The position numbers and the translations under genes are program-made. Under the pieces are notes generated by a model, which saw only the letters and a program-made list of their open reading frames with translations, was not told the DNA's origin and searched no databases. A stretch of 64,000 nt of DNA, taken from assembly GCA_026002975.1 (NCBI GenBank), contig BPGJ01000004.1:124001-188000 (forward strand), given 5' to 3'. Position 1 is the stretch's first letter, and each line of letters opens with the position of its first letter. This stretch comes from Acidimicrobiia bacterium. GTDB taxonomy: Bacteria > Actinomycetota > Acidimicrobiia > Spongiisociales > ZC4RG35. Below are positions 1-9,458 of this stretch, piece by piece.

Positions 1-633
1 GAACACCGTCACCTGGGCGGGCGGGGGTTCGGAACCCACACACAGTTCGACCAGGGCGGTGGCCCGCCGCCACGGTCCGTCGCCCCGGGTTCCGTCGGGC
101 AGAGACGGGAGGGAATCCGCCGCTTCGGTGAGGGCAGTGTCGACCACCGCTCCCGACACTGCGTCCAAACCTCCCCGGATCCGCCACCACGACTCGTCCA
201 ACGAGGGCTGCAACACCAGGAACCGGTCGCGGACGCTGCGATGCTCCTCGGGTGGGGTCACCCGCCGCCTCAGGGCTGCCTCCCGGCGCACCCCCGACAC
301 GTCCAGATGCTCCAGCCGCCCCGGCTCCTCCTCGATCCAGGAGAGAGCCTCCACCCGATCCAGAGACACACCGTCGGCCAGCGCCCTGCGCAGCTCCGGC
401 CGGTCGACGGTCCTCTTCATGGCCGACACCAGCTTCCTCGCCGTCTCAGGACCGACGTCGAGCCGAGACGCCACCCACTCGACCAGAGACCGGCACCCGT
501 CGAGGGCCGCCACCTGGCGGCGATCCAACTCCTCCAGGATCTCCAGGTTCACGGCATGCAGGCGAGCCTCCAACTCACGATTGGCGACCAGTTGCCTCTC
601 CAGGAGATCGGTGCTCACTCTCTCCAAGCCCAT
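1..633 (-). CDS. DUF222 domain protein, 5' part (HNH endonuclease family)
   Basis: The gene runs off the left edge, so only about 211 N-terminal residues are present. They start at an ATG (MGLERVSTDLLERQL) and form an all-alpha region typical of DUF222 proteins: LEEL..RQVAALDGCRSLVEW, then ARKLVSAM..T, then DGVSLDRVEALSW. In this family DUF222 precedes a C-terminal HNH nuclease domain, which would lie outside the window. Such genes are multicopy in many actinobacteria and are often linked to mobile DNA or damage response. A LexA-like palindrome immediately upstream suggests SOS induction. The HNH domain itself is not visible here. Confidence 0.75.
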   Translation of the reverse strand, partial: MGLERVSTDLLERQLVANRELEARLHAVNLEILEELDRRQVAALDGCRSLVEWVASRLDVGPETARKLVSAMKRTVDRPELRRALADGVSLDRVEALSWIEEEPGRLEHLDVSGVRREAALRRRVTPPEEHRSVRDRFLVLQPSLDESWWRIRGGLDAVSGAVVDTALTEAADSLPSLPDGTRGDGPWRRATALVELCVGSEPPPAQVTVF

Positions 634-637
634 ATTC

Positions 638-651
638 CGAACATACGTTCG
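638..651. promoter_or_regulatory. LexA-type SOS box
   Basis: The 14-base palindrome CGAACATACGTTCG matches the Gram-positive/actinobacterial LexA operator core CGAAC-N4-GTTCG exactly. It sits four bases upstream of the minus-strand ATG of the DUF222 gene, where bound repressor would block its promoter or start. The palindrome is seen directly; DNA-damage control of the gene is inferred. Confidence 0.7.
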
Positions 652-698
652 GGGTGTGACACGCTCTGGGCCGACGAACCGACTTAGGCTGACGGGCC

Positions 699-1166
699 GT
701 GGACATTCATCCCGACCTCCGGCAGGTGGAGTTCCTGATCGGCCGATGGGTGGGACGCGGGTCGGGGTTCTACCCGACGATCGAACCCTTCGAGTATCTG
801 GAGGAGGCGACCTATCAGCCGGCTCCGGGTAAGCCCCATCTCGAGTACCGGCAGAGGACCCGGAACGCGTTCACCGGTGAGCCGCTCCATTCCGAGGCCG
901 GGTATCTGAGGGCGATCGGACCGGGTCGGCTGGAGCTGGTGATCGCCCAACCGACCGGCGTCGTCGAAGTGCACACGGGGGGTTTGGACGGCACCCACCT
1001 CCACTTCCGGGCGGTGGCGGTGGTGTGCTCCCCCACCGCGGTGGAGGTCACCGACGTGGAACGCCACCTGGAGGTCCTGGGGGACGAGCTGTCGTATCGG
1101 CTGAGCCTGGCGGTGCCCGGACGAGGACTGACCCCCCACCTCGAGGCTCGGCTCCACCGCCGGTGA
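699..1166 (+). CDS. nitrobindin-like heme-binding beta-barrel protein
   Basis: A 155-residue protein of the FABP-like/nitrobindin family (DUF1794). The N-terminus HPDLRQVEFLIGRWVGRGSG followed by YPTI..FEYLEEATY is the family signature. The extreme C-terminus PHLEARLHRR carries the His expected to ligate heme. Family members bind ferric heme and can isomerise peroxynitrite to nitrate in the cytosol. The GTG at 699 puts the conserved HPDL motif at residue 4 as in homologues. The stop overlaps the GTG of the next gene by four bases, implying co-translation. Heme binding here is inferred from family membership. Confidence 0.75.
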   Translation: MDIHPDLRQVEFLIGRWVGRGSGFYPTIEPFEYLEEATYQPAPGKPHLEYRQRTRNAFTGEPLHSEAGYLRAIGPGRLELVIAQPTGVVEVHTGGLDGTHLHFRAVAVVCSPTAVEVTDVERHLEVLGDELSYRLSLAVPGRGLTPHLEARLHRR

Positions 1167-1975
1167 GAAGCCTCTTCCGATACAGCCACCTGGCCCGATC
1201 GTTCGGTTTCACCGAGCCGAACCATCGCCTGGTCGTCGGGATGGCAACCCTGGTCGGTCTGTTCGCCTACCCACGGTCGGGGATACTCGGGGGGCTGGAG
1301 GCAGCCGCCACCGCTTTCCTCGCCTGGGCGCTGGCCAGGGAACTCGACCCCGACCAGCCGGGAGCCGCACCTTGGGTCGCGGCCGCCGCCACGTTGCCGA
1401 CCCTGTTCGTGGGCGGCACTTCGCTGGCCGCCCTGGCCCTGCTCATGCTCGCCGCCCGGATGGTGGCCCGAACCACCGGCCTTCCCCCCACCCCGGCCGA
1501 TATGATCGGGCTCCTCACCCTGGCCGGGTTCGCAGCGGTGCGTACCCCCGGCTGGATCTCCGGTATGGCCCTGGCGGTGGCGGTCGCGGTCGATGTCTCC
1601 CTCCCCCCACCTGCTCCTCGACGGCAGCTGGCCTGGGCCGCGGCCATGGGGCTGGCCGTCTCGGCGGTGGCCGGCTTGGCGGGGTCTCCCGACCCGTGGA
1701 TACCGCCGACCACCGTCCACTGGGTGGCGGTGGGCCTGGGGCTCGCCGGTGCGGTCGTCCTCACCGTGCCCCACCCGGTCGGTTCGGTCGCCGACCGGAC
1801 CGCCGAGCCTCTCGACGTCTCGAGGGTCCGTCTGGCCCGGCTCCTGGTGCTCACCGCCGCGGCGGTCACCGCACTGGTCGGCGGCGCCGACGGGATGGGT
1901 GCTCTCTTGCCGGTGTGGTTGGTTCTGGCCGGTCTGGGCGCGGCTCGCCTGGGACGTTCCGAAACACCTTCGTAA
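1163..1975 (+). CDS. polytopic membrane protein of unknown function
   Basis: A 270-residue protein rich in Ala, Leu, Val and Gly with roughly eight hydrophobic segments separated by short polar loops, so an integral membrane protein. I recognise no family motif. The GTG start at 1163 overlaps the stop of the nitrobindin-like gene (GTGA), so the pair is probably one transcript. The open frame extends further upstream inside the previous gene, but that extension lacks membrane character and is taken as read-through. A transport or biosynthetic role cannot be assigned. Confidence 0.6.
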   Translation: MRSLFRYSHLARSFGFTEPNHRLVVGMATLVGLFAYPRSGILGGLEAAATAFLAWALARELDPDQPGAAPWVAAAATLPTLFVGGTSLAALALLMLAARMVARTTGLPPTPADMIGLLTLAGFAAVRTPGWISGMALAVAVAVDVSLPPPAPRRQLAWAAAMGLAVSAVAGLAGSPDPWIPPTTVHWVAVGLGLAGAVVLTVPHPVGSVADRTAEPLDVSRVRLARLLVLTAAAVTALVGGADGMGALLPVWLVLAGLGAARLGRSETPS

Positions 1976-2013
1976 CACTGGCGTCGGAGAATCCCCGGTT
2001 GGGAGGTGAAGCC

Positions 2014-2437
2014 ATGGAGCCGAGCGACGTCTTGACCAAGGTCGAAGAAGAGGGTTTCGAACTGGTGGATCTGCGGTTCTGCGACCTGCCGGGTCAGGTG
2101 CAGCACTTCACCGTGCCCGTCGCCGAGCTGACCCTGGAGTCGTTCCAGGAGGGATTCGGGTTCGACGGGTCGTCGATCCGGGGATTCCAGAAGATCCAGG
2201 AGTCCGACATGATCCTGGTTCCCGACCCGGAAACGGCGGTGGCCGACCCGTTCCGCACCCTCAAGACGCTGATCCTCTACTGCTGGGTGATCGACCCGGT
2301 GACCGTTCCTCCTCGAGGGAGGGGTGTTCACCTCCAACCTGATCGAGAGCTGGCTGGAGTACAAGAGGCGGCACGAGGTCAACCCGGTGAGGCTGCGGCC
2401 CGACCCCTACGAGTTCTACCTGTACTACGACGTGTGA
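2014..2437 (+). pseudogene. glnA: glutamine synthetase type I, internally deleted
   Basis: A strong ribosome site (GGGAGGTG) precedes an ATG that opens an authentic GlnA N-terminus: FVDLRFCDLPG-like segment, then QHFTVP, then GFDGSSIRGFQ and ESDM. After about 97 residues (near 2303) the frame changes. The other frame encodes the true GlnA C-terminus, [16 protein letters not shown] through [14 protein letters not shown], ending at 2437. The central ~330 residues, including the ATP- and ammonium-site regions, are missing, so the product cannot be an active synthetase. Either a real ~1 kb out-of-frame deletion or an assembly collapse explains this. The last bases overlap the convergent cyclodeaminase gene. 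Confidence 0.85.
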
Positions 2438-3273
2438 GTCAGGGCCGCCACCGCAGCAGCGACGTCCTGGCTGGCGATCCCCACCGATTTGAACACCGTG
2501 ACGTCCTCGCCGATGGCGGGATGGCGGTCGGCCAGGACGTCACCGATGGTGGCGTTGGGTGGGAACCGGTCGGCCTGGATGAGGTCGCCTGCCTCCTCCC
2601 GGGCGGCTTCCAGGTCGTCGACCACTACGTAGGCCCTATGCAGGGTCTCGGGCGGTACCTCGACCATCTCGGGGGTGAAAGCCCCCACGGCGTTGATGTG
2701 GGTGCCTGGGCGGACCGCGTCGTCTGAGAACAGCGGCCGGGTCGACGGGGTGGCGCAGCACACCACGTCGGCCTGGGACACCGCCCGGTCGGGGTCGTCG
2801 ACCGCTTCCCCACCCACCTGCCGAGCGAGCCGCTCTGCCTTCTCGACGGTCCGGCTCCACACCAACACCCGGCGAATGGGACGGACGGTGCGGACCGCTT
2901 CGATCTGATCGGGGGCCATCGACCCGGCTCCCAGCATCGCCAGCACCTCGGCGTCGGGCCGAGCCAGGAGACGGGTGGCGAGCCCCGACGCGGCGCCGGT
3001 GCGGATCTTGGTGAGTTCGGCGCCGTCGACCAATCCCAGGGGCGAGCCGTCGGGTCCGAACACCGCGACTATCCCCACCGGGTTTCCGGGAACGGTGGAC
3101 ACCACCTTGACGCCGGTGTGTTCTCCCACCCGGCCGGGCATGAAGAGCGACACCCCCAGGCGGATCCGGACCGGCACCTCCCTGTCGTCGCCGAAGGCGG
3201 CTTCCATGGCGGCGATGGCCCGTTCCATCGGCAGGGCCTGGCGAAGGGCGGGGGCGTCGAGGTACCGCATCAT
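2425..3273 (-). CDS. ornithine cyclodeaminase / mu-crystallin family protein
   Basis: A 282-residue NAD(P)-dependent Rossmann protein. The N-terminal part (residues ~1-110) has the family pattern with [34 protein letters not shown]. The dinucleotide fold follows with [17 protein letters not shown], and [15 protein letters not shown] in the middle. Members include ornithine cyclodeaminase, alanine dehydrogenase and imine reductases; the substrate cannot be fixed from sequence. Its ATG overlaps the stop of the upstream FAD oxidoreductase (ATGA), so the two are co-translated. An oxidase producing an imine and an imine-handling enzyme would fit together. Its end overlaps the glnA remnant. Confidence 0.8.
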   Translation of the reverse strand: MMRYLDAPALRQALPMERAIAAMEAAFGDDREVPVRIRLGVSLFMPGRVGEHTGVKVVSTVPGNPVGIVAVFGPDGSPLGLVDGAELTKIRTGAASGLATRLLARPDAEVLAMLGAGSMAPDQIEAVRTVRPIRRVLVWSRTVEKAERLARQVGGEAVDDPDRAVSQADVVCCATPSTRPLFSDDAVRPGTHINAVGAFTPEMVEVPPETLHRAYVVVDDLEAAREEAGDLIQADRFPPNATIGDVLADRHPAIGEDVTVFKSVGIASQDVAAAVAALTHTS

Positions 3274-4507
3274 GCCAGCACGTGTTTGGCCGCCACCCGG
3301 ATCGGCTGCCGGTCCACGGCGAGGAGAGCCAGGTCGACGTCGGGATCGTCCTCTAAGGCGACCCCCGTGTAGTGACGGGCCAGCAGCGCTCCCACCGCGG
3401 GAGCCAGCTTGAAGCCGTGCCCGGAGAAGCCGTTGGCGAGCCAGAACCCGTCCACTCCGCTGGGGCCGAGCACCGGGTGGACATCCTCCCGGTTGATGGT
3501 GTACAGCCCGCAGATGCCACCCACGTCGCCTCTGGCCTCGAGGGCGGGCACCCGGTGGTGGAAGGCGGCCATCTTGAGGGTCTTGAACTCGGCGTCGGGA
3601 TAGGTCCGGTACGAGTCCGGGTCGGGGACGATCTCCTCTTCGTCCTCGGGCGCCACCGACCCGACCATGACCCGGTCGGGCAGCTCGGGACGGAAGTAGA
3701 TGCCGGTGGAGGCGTCGGCGCCCACGGGCAGTGGCCCCAGCTCGGCGGGCCAGGTCCTGACCAGGGTCTGGATGCGGGTGGGGGTGAGTGTCCAGCCGAG
3801 CTCCACTCCGGCCATCTGGTTGAGGCGGTTGCACCACGGCCCGGCGGCGTTGACCACCAGGTCGGCGGAGATCCGGCCCCGGTCGAGCTCCACCCCCCGG
3901 ATCCGGCCTTCGGATTCGACGACACCCACCACCGGGGTCGAGAACTTAACGCTGCCTCCCAGGCGCCGCACCGCGTCGTGGAGGTCCTGCACCGCCGCCA
4001 CCGGGTCGGCGTACCCGCCGGTCGGTTCGAACAGGAAGGCCTCTCCGGGGCGGCATTCGTGCAGGTCGGGCCGGTCGAGGTCGACCGGTTCTGCGCATGG
4101 CGACAGGGCGGGCCACCGCCCGGTGACGTCGTCGGGGCCGAGCACCTCGACCTCCACCCCCTGGGCCGCCAGCCGGGCGGCGTCTTCCTCCACCTGGGAT
4201 CGGGTGTGGCCCAGCATCCACAGCACCCCGACCTGGTTGAACCGGTTGCGGGGCTGGGCGAGACCGGTGAAGGCTCGGCCCAGTCCCGGTAGGCGCGTTG
4301 TCCGGCGAGGGCGAGGCGGATCACGTCGGGGTGGGTGTAGCGGCAGCGGCAGATGGCCGCCGAGGCGCCGGTCGATCCGGCCCCGGGCCCGGCCGCCTTG
4401 TCGACCACCACCACCTCGAGTCTCGGCTGTCGGCGGAGGAGCTGGTAGGCGATGGCCGACCCGATGATCCCCGCGCCGACCACCACCACGTCGGCGGTGC
4501 GTCTCAT
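3270..4507 (-). CDS. FAD-dependent amine/amino-acid oxidoreductase (DAO family), frameshifted
   Basis: The N-terminus VVVVGAGIIGSAIAYQLLRR is the FAD-binding GxGxxG fold, followed by the acidic end of strand 2 (VVVVDKA) and TGASAAICR. Around 4280 the frame shifts by one base within RDWAE. The remainder (FTGLAQPRNRFNQVG, the DAO beta-sheet domain, and a C-terminal GxHGxK-like GFSGHGFKLAPAVG) is in the second frame. Total length of about 412 residues matches sarcosine oxidase beta/glycine oxidase-like enzymes. The GHGF segment near the C-terminus contacts FAD in this family. Substrate unknown. The frameshift resembles others nearby and is probably a sequencing indel. Confidence 0.8.
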
Positions 4508-5518
4508 GTGGCCGATTTCACCAGATAATCGTTGGCGGCGTCGTCCCAGGTCAATTCGACCAAGCCCCGGGTTTGGGCGGCTTTGCAGAACTGGAGGAAC
4601 CCGCCGTAACCGAACCGCTTCTCGGAGAACTCCGGGTCCCGTTTTCGAAGCTGGTTCTTGAGGCCGGACAACACCGGCGGGCCACCTTTCCTCTCGAGCT
4701 CCTTGACCACCGAGGTGAGGAGCTGGAAGGCCTCCACCTCCTCCGGGTTGGTCGCCAGGTCCACCACCGGGTCTCCCCGGGCGGGCCCCTCCGACAGGGT
4801 CACCACCTTGCGGTCTTGGAGGTGGCGGAGCAGCTCACCGAAAGCCCGGAACCCCCAGTCGGCTTCGTTGAAGGTGGGGTCCTTGCGGAGCAGGGCCCTC
4901 TTGAGGGAGGAGGCCAACACCACGTCGCCGCTGGATCTCTGGAGTCCGGCGATGGTGGTGGTGATCAGCCGGTCGAGGTCTTCGATCGACCGTTCCCCCT
5001 CGGGGGTCTCTTCCTCCGGCTCGGGCGTCGGGCCGAGATCCACCCCTTCGAGGTTCTCGTAGAAGAGGAACTCGTCGCAAGCCGGTGGCAGCAGATTGGA
5101 GGTGGAGGCTCTGATCCCCACCCCGATCACCTTCTTGTTGAGTTCCCGCAGTTTGTGGACCAGCGGGTGTGAAGTCGGAGTCGCCGGTGCAGATCACGAA
5201 GGTGGTGATGAACTCCCGTTCGTAGGCGAGCTCCACCGCGTCCACCGCCATCTTGATGTCGGCTGCGTTCTTCCGCACCGCCCCCATCCGCTGGGGGATC
5301 TCTATCAGCTCTACGTGGTTGCGGGTCAGCATCCGGCGGTCCTCGTCGAACATCGACCAGTCGGCGTAGGCTCGTCGGGACACCACTCTCCCCCGCTCGG
5401 CGAGGGCGTCGGCGATCGGCTTGAAGTCGAAGGAGGCTCCCCCCAACGCCTGCCGGGCGCCGATCGCCAGGTTCTCGTAGTCGAGGAACAGGGCGATGCG
5501 TTCTTCGTCGGCTTCCAT
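4504..5518 (-). CDS. NYN (PIN-like) ribonuclease-fold protein with two OST-HTH/LOTUS-type domains, frameshifted
   Basis: The N-terminal ~120 residues form a LabA/DUF88-type NYN domain: acidic residues in ALFLDYENL, the central DIKMAVDAVELAY, and the CTGDSDF motif. A one-base insertion in a C run near 5166 breaks the frame right after GDSDFTP; it continues as LVHKLRELNKKVIG. The C-terminal part holds two similar ~70-residue modules (GDVVLASSLKRALLRKDPTF..WGF and GPPVLSGLKNQLRKRDPEF..FGYGGF) that resemble OST-HTH/LOTUS RNA-binding domains. Start chosen at MEADEERIALFLDYEN. NYN-LOTUS proteins are thought to act in RNA metabolism. The stop overlaps the start of the oxidoreductase gene. Confidence 0.8.
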
Positions 5519-5617
5519 GATCCGAGAGGCTACTCCCACACCACCGACCATCTCTGTGACTAGTCACTCCGGAAGGGGAGGTTTGGTCTAAACCGTTTCG
5601 GGTTCGACGCCGATCGG

Positions 5618-6566
5618 GTGTTCGTGAAGTCCGGTTCTCCTTCGGTGTGGTGGCCGCTAAACGCCGGGATCCTGGCTGCGGTCCTGACCCTACTGACCGA
5701 CCAGCTCGAAGGCTGGGGCGGTAGGGCCCTCTCTTTCGTCGCCGTGGTGGCGGTGACCTGGGGAGCGGTGGAGGTGACGAGGAGGTGGGCTGTGAGCCTG
5801 GCCGAGCGAAGGACCGGCGCCATCGTGGAGGAGCTCACCCACGCCAAGGAGCGCCTGATCGCCAACGTGTCCCACGGTCTGCGGACCCCTCTCACCGGCA
5901 TCGTCGGGTTCGCCCATGTCCTCTCCGAGAGGCTCCGTGATCCCGAAGACAGGGAGGCGTGCTCGGCGATCCTGTCGCAGGCCGCCGAGCTCGGGAGGAT
6001 CGTCGACGACCTGGTCACGTCGGCCCGGGTGGATGCCGGGCTGGTGGATGTGACCCCGGTCGAGGTCTGGGTCTCCGAGCAGCTCGACCAGGTGGTCGAG
6101 TTCCTGGATCTGCTCGGAGTTCCGGTGAACGTCGACTGCGAGGAGGCGCTGGTCCGGGTCGACCCGGAGAAGTTCCGTCAGGTCCTCCGAAATCTGGTGG
6201 TCAACGCTCATCAGCACGGCAGGCCGCAGGTGCGGGTCGAAGGTGGGGTCCGGGGCGACCGGTACATTCTGTCGGTGGTCGACCGAGGCCCCGGGGTGCC
6301 GGTTGAGCTGCAGCCGGTCATGTTCGAACGGTTCCCGGACAGACCCGACCGCCCCATCGTTGGGGAGGGTCGGCCTGGGGTTGCCGGTGGCTCGGGAGCT
6401 GTGCCGGATGATGGGCGCCGAGATCACCTACCGGAGGCTCAACGGGGAGACCCACTTCGTACTCTCGGTCCCTCTGGTGGCCGAAGCCAACGTGCCCACC
6501 AGGGTGACGGTGAAACCCGAGCGGCTGGTGCGGATGGGCGACCGTCTGGTGCGCGTACCCGCCTGA
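5618..6566 (+). CDS. membrane sensor histidine kinase, frameshifted
   Basis: Two N-terminal hydrophobic stretches (residues ~8-55) suggest a short membrane anchor without a large sensor domain. The H-box ANVSHGLRTPLTGIVGF carries the phospho-acceptor His, followed by the N-box VLRNLVVNAHQHG and the G1 box VVDRGPGVP. Near 6355 the frame shifts. The G2 box (GRVGLGLPVARELCRMMGA) and the end continue in another frame to 6566. After correction the length is about 315 residues, a compact HisKA-HATPase kinase. No response regulator is adjacent, so its partner is unknown. A GTG start at 5618 or 5624 is possible. Confidence 0.8.
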
Positions 6567-6594
6567 GTCCCGGGTTCTCTACCCTGGGGGCGAC

Positions 6595-6667
6595 GCCCGC
6601 GTAGCTCAGGGGATAGAGCAACTGCCTCCTAAGCAGTAGGCCGCAGGTTCGAATCCTGCCGCGGGCA
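6595..6667 (+). tRNA. tRNA-Arg (anticodon CCT)
   Basis: A full cloverleaf: acceptor GCCCGCG pairs with CGCGGGC, D-arm GCTCAGGGGATAGAGC, anticodon stem ACTGC/GCAGT with loop CTCCTAA (anticodon CCT, decoding AGG), T-arm GCAGGTTCGAATCCTGC, discriminator A. CCA is not encoded. Confidence 0.95.
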
Positions 6668-6704
6668 CCGCCCCGACCGAGCCGCCGTTCCTAAGCTGGA
6701 ATCG

Positions 6705-8123
6705 ATGGTGGCGCCCTTCTACGAGCCCCTCTCCTATCTCGACGCCTCGTTCCTCGCCCTCGAGACCCGCACCACCCACATGCACGTGGGTTCGGTGATC
6801 TTGTTCGAAGCCGGGCCGCTCCGAAGGGAAGACGGTGGGATCGACGTCGACCGGATCAAGGCCCACATAGCCGGGAAGCTCAAATACGTACCCCGCTACC
6901 GGCAGAGACTCGGATACGTCCCCTACAACCGCCATCCGGTGTGGATCGACGACGACTCGTTCAACTTCGACTACCACGTCCGGCACACCTCCCTCCCCCG
7001 GCCCGGCTCGGACGCCCAGCTCAAAGCGCTGGCCGGGAGGGTGTTCTCCCAGCAGCTCGACCGGTCGAAACCCCTGTGGGAGCTGTGGGTGGTGGAGGGG
7101 CTGGAAGGCGACCGGTTCGCCATGATCGCCAAGGTGCACCACTGCATGATCGACGGGCTGTCGGGGGTGGATCTGACCACCGTCATGTTCGGTCTGGCAC
7201 CCAGCTCGGAGATCGAACCCGCCGACGACTGGAAGCCCCGGCGGGTACCGACACCCGCCGAGCTGGCGGTGGCCGAACTGGCCCGCACCGCTCGCCGGCT
7301 CGCCGACCAGGTCCAAGGGTTGGGCGACATGGTCCGGGAGGGTGGCCGCCTTGTGGAAGGCGCCCTTCGCCGCCTGGCCGCGGTGGGCAGCACCTTGTCG
7401 TCGGGTTGGCTGACCCCCGCCGACCGCACACCCCTCAACCCGGAGATCGGGCCCAACCGACGGTTCGAATGGGTGGACCTGCCGCTGGACGCCGCCAAGT
7501 CGGTGAAGAACCAACGGGGAGGGACCGTGAACGACGTGGTGTTGGCGACGGTGGCGGGTGCGGTGCGGACGTTCCTCGAGGAGGAGCGGGACTTCGGTTG
7601 CGACGACCTGGACTTCCGGGTGATGGCCCCGGTGAGTGTCCGCTCCCCCCGGGAGCGGGGACGGATGGGGAACCGGGTGGCGATGTGGCTAGTGCCGCTC
7701 CCGGTGTCCGAACCCGACCCGTTGACCCGCTACGAGAAAGTGAAGGCCCAGACCGCGAAACTGAAACGCACCGACCAGGCCCTGGGGGCCGCCACCCTGG
7801 TCGAGCTGTCCAGCGGAACCCCCATCCCCCTGCTGTCGATGGCCAACCGGCTGGTCGCCAACACGGTGCGTCCCTTCAACATGACGGTCACCAACGTGCC
7901 CGGCCCCCAATTCCCCATGTATCTGCTCGAATCCCGCATGTTGGCCACCTATCCGATCGTGCCCCTCTGGGCCCAGCACGGCCTCGGGGTGGCTCTGTTC
8001 AGCTACGACGGGACTCTCTGGTGGGGACTCAACGCCGACTACGACGCGGTCCCCGACGTCGACCGGTTCGCCGAAGCGGTGCGCCGATCCTTCGGCGAGC
8101 TGGTGGACGCCGCCGCCGGTTAG
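6705..8123 (+). CDS. wax ester synthase / diacylglycerol acyltransferase (WS/DGAT)
   Basis: A 472-residue protein whose N-terminus (PLSYLDASFLALET..THMHVGSV) and active-site motif HHCMIDG (His145, His146, Asp150) define the bacterial bifunctional WS/DGAT family. The C-terminal DUF1298 region has NMTVTNVPGPQFPMYL. These enzymes transfer acyl-CoA to long-chain alcohols or diacylglycerol to make wax esters or triacylglycerols, typically at the inner face of the membrane or on lipid inclusions. The gene is intact, follows tRNA-Arg on the same strand, and is followed 34 bases later by mpgS. Which acceptor it prefers cannot be told from sequence. Confidence 0.9.
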   Translation: MVAPFYEPLSYLDASFLALETRTTHMHVGSVILFEAGPLRREDGGIDVDRIKAHIAGKLKYVPRYRQRLGYVPYNRHPVWIDDDSFNFDYHVRHTSLPRPGSDAQLKALAGRVFSQQLDRSKPLWELWVVEGLEGDRFAMIAKVHHCMIDGLSGVDLTTVMFGLAPSSEIEPADDWKPRRVPTPAELAVAELARTARRLADQVQGLGDMVREGGRLVEGALRRLAAVGSTLSSGWLTPADRTPLNPEIGPNRRFEWVDLPLDAAKSVKNQRGGTVNDVVLATVAGAVRTFLEEERDFGCDDLDFRVMAPVSVRSPRERGRMGNRVAMWLVPLPVSEPDPLTRYEKVKAQTAKLKRTDQALGAATLVELSSGTPIPLLSMANRLVANTVRPFNMTVTNVPGPQFPMYLLESRMLATYPIVPLWAQHGLGVALFSYDGTLWWGLNADYDAVPDVDRFAEAVRRSFGELVDAAAG

Positions 8124-8157
8124 ACGACTCCCGGATTGTGCAAGACTTAGAGGGGAG

Positions 8158-9441
8158 ATGCGGCTGACCTTCCCCTACCAGACCGAGCGGCTAGGCCCGG
8201 TGAAGGTGTACGGGGTCCAACACGTGTTCGAGCTGGACTCCGGTCCCAGCCTGGGCGACACCTCACTGTCGTGGGGAACCACCGTCGCCCACATCCCCTA
8301 CAACACCCTGGTCCGGGTGCAGCGCCAGATGGCGATCGTGGTGCCTTGCCGTGACGAGCGACTCAAACTGCTGGAAGGGGTGCTGGCCGCGGTTCCCCAC
8401 GAATGTCTGGTGATCCTGGTGTCCAACAGCCAGCGGGAGCCGGTCGACCGTTACGCCATGGAGGTGGAGTCGGTCGAGCGGTTCTGCCGGTTCAACCACC
8501 GTTCCGCCCTGGTGGTGCATCAACGGGACCCGGGCCTGGCCGACGCCTTCGCCGCGGCCGGCTACCCCCACATCCTCTCCGACGGTCGGGTGGCCGACGG
8601 GAAAGGCGAGGGGATGATGGTCGGCATCGCGTTGGCGTCGCTGGCGGGAAGGGAGTACGTCGGGTTCGTGGACGCCGACAACTACGTGCCCGGCTCGGTG
8701 ACCGAATACGTCAACGCCTACGCCGCCGATTTCGCCCTGGCACGCACCCCGTATTCGATGGTTCGGATCTGCTGGCAGTCGAAACCGAAGGTGGTGGACG
8801 GGTCGCTGTTCTTCAGCCGGTGGGGACGGGTGTCGGAGACCACCAACCGGTTCCTCAACCTGATGTTGGCCGAGCTGACCGGTTTCGGCACCGAAGCCAT
8901 CCGCACCGGCAACGCCGGCGAGCACGCCATGTCCCTGCCGTTGGCTCTTCGTCTCCGGTTCGCATCCGGGTACGCGGTGGAACCGTTCGAGCTGATCGAC
9001 CTGTTCGAACGTTTCGGCACCGCCCAGGACCATCCGATGCCGGAAGCCGACGTGATGAGGCGAGGTATCGAGATCTACCAGGTGGAGACCCGCAACCCGC
9101 ATTTCCACGAGGACAAGGGCGACGCCCACATCGAGGACATGCGTCTGGCCGCCCTCGCCACCATCTTCGATTCGGAGGTCTGCCCTCCGCGCCTCCGCGA
9201 CGAGATCCGCGAGTTCCTCAAACGGGAAGGGGTGGACGACCCCGACGCCGCCCTGACCCGCGGGACCGCGGTGTATCCGCCGCTGGAGACGGTGGACTGG
9301 GAGTCCTTCGCCAGGTTGCTGCGGGACCGCGCCGTAACCTTCGCCGAGGTCGCCTACCCCGACGACAACCGGATCATCGACACCCCGCCGCTCCCGCTGA
9401 CCTGGAACCGCCGCACCGGGCCTGCGGGCGACTCGGCCTGA
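8158..9441 (+). CDS. mpgS: mannosyl-3-phosphoglycerate synthase
   Basis: A 427-residue GT55-family protein. It begins MRLTFPYQTERLGPVKVYG and contains the family hallmarks ELDSG, IVVPCRDE, VHQRDPGLADAF, GKGEGMMVGI, the metal/nucleotide DxD region FVDADNYVPG, KTGNAGEHAM-like TGNAGEHAM, and VEPFELIDLFE. It transfers mannose from GDP-mannose to 3-phosphoglycerate in the cytosol. A phosphatase (MpgP) then yields mannosylglycerate, a compatible solute of thermophiles and halophiles. No mpgP is adjacent, so a separate phosphatase, or a use of the phosphorylated product for polysaccharide capping, must be assumed. Confidence 0.92.
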   Translation: MRLTFPYQTERLGPVKVYGVQHVFELDSGPSLGDTSLSWGTTVAHIPYNTLVRVQRQMAIVVPCRDERLKLLEGVLAAVPHECLVILVSNSQREPVDRYAMEVESVERFCRFNHRSALVVHQRDPGLADAFAAAGYPHILSDGRVADGKGEGMMVGIALASLAGREYVGFVDADNYVPGSVTEYVNAYAADFALARTPYSMVRICWQSKPKVVDGSLFFSRWGRVSETTNRFLNLMLAELTGFGTEAIRTGNAGEHAMSLPLALRLRFASGYAVEPFELIDLFERFGTAQDHPMPEADVMRRGIEIYQVETRNPHFHEDKGDAHIEDMRLAALATIFDSEVCPPRLRDEIREFLKREGVDDPDAALTRGTAVYPPLETVDWESFARLLRDRAVTFAEVAYPDDNRIIDTPPLPLTWNRRTGPAGDSA

Positions 9442-9458
9442 ACTGGACCGTATCCACG

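Noticed and set aside
59-832. Long plus-strand open frame at the left end
   Set aside because: It is Arg/Ser-rich and opposite the DUF222 gene, whose minus-strand translation has clear family motifs; typical GC-rich shadow frame.
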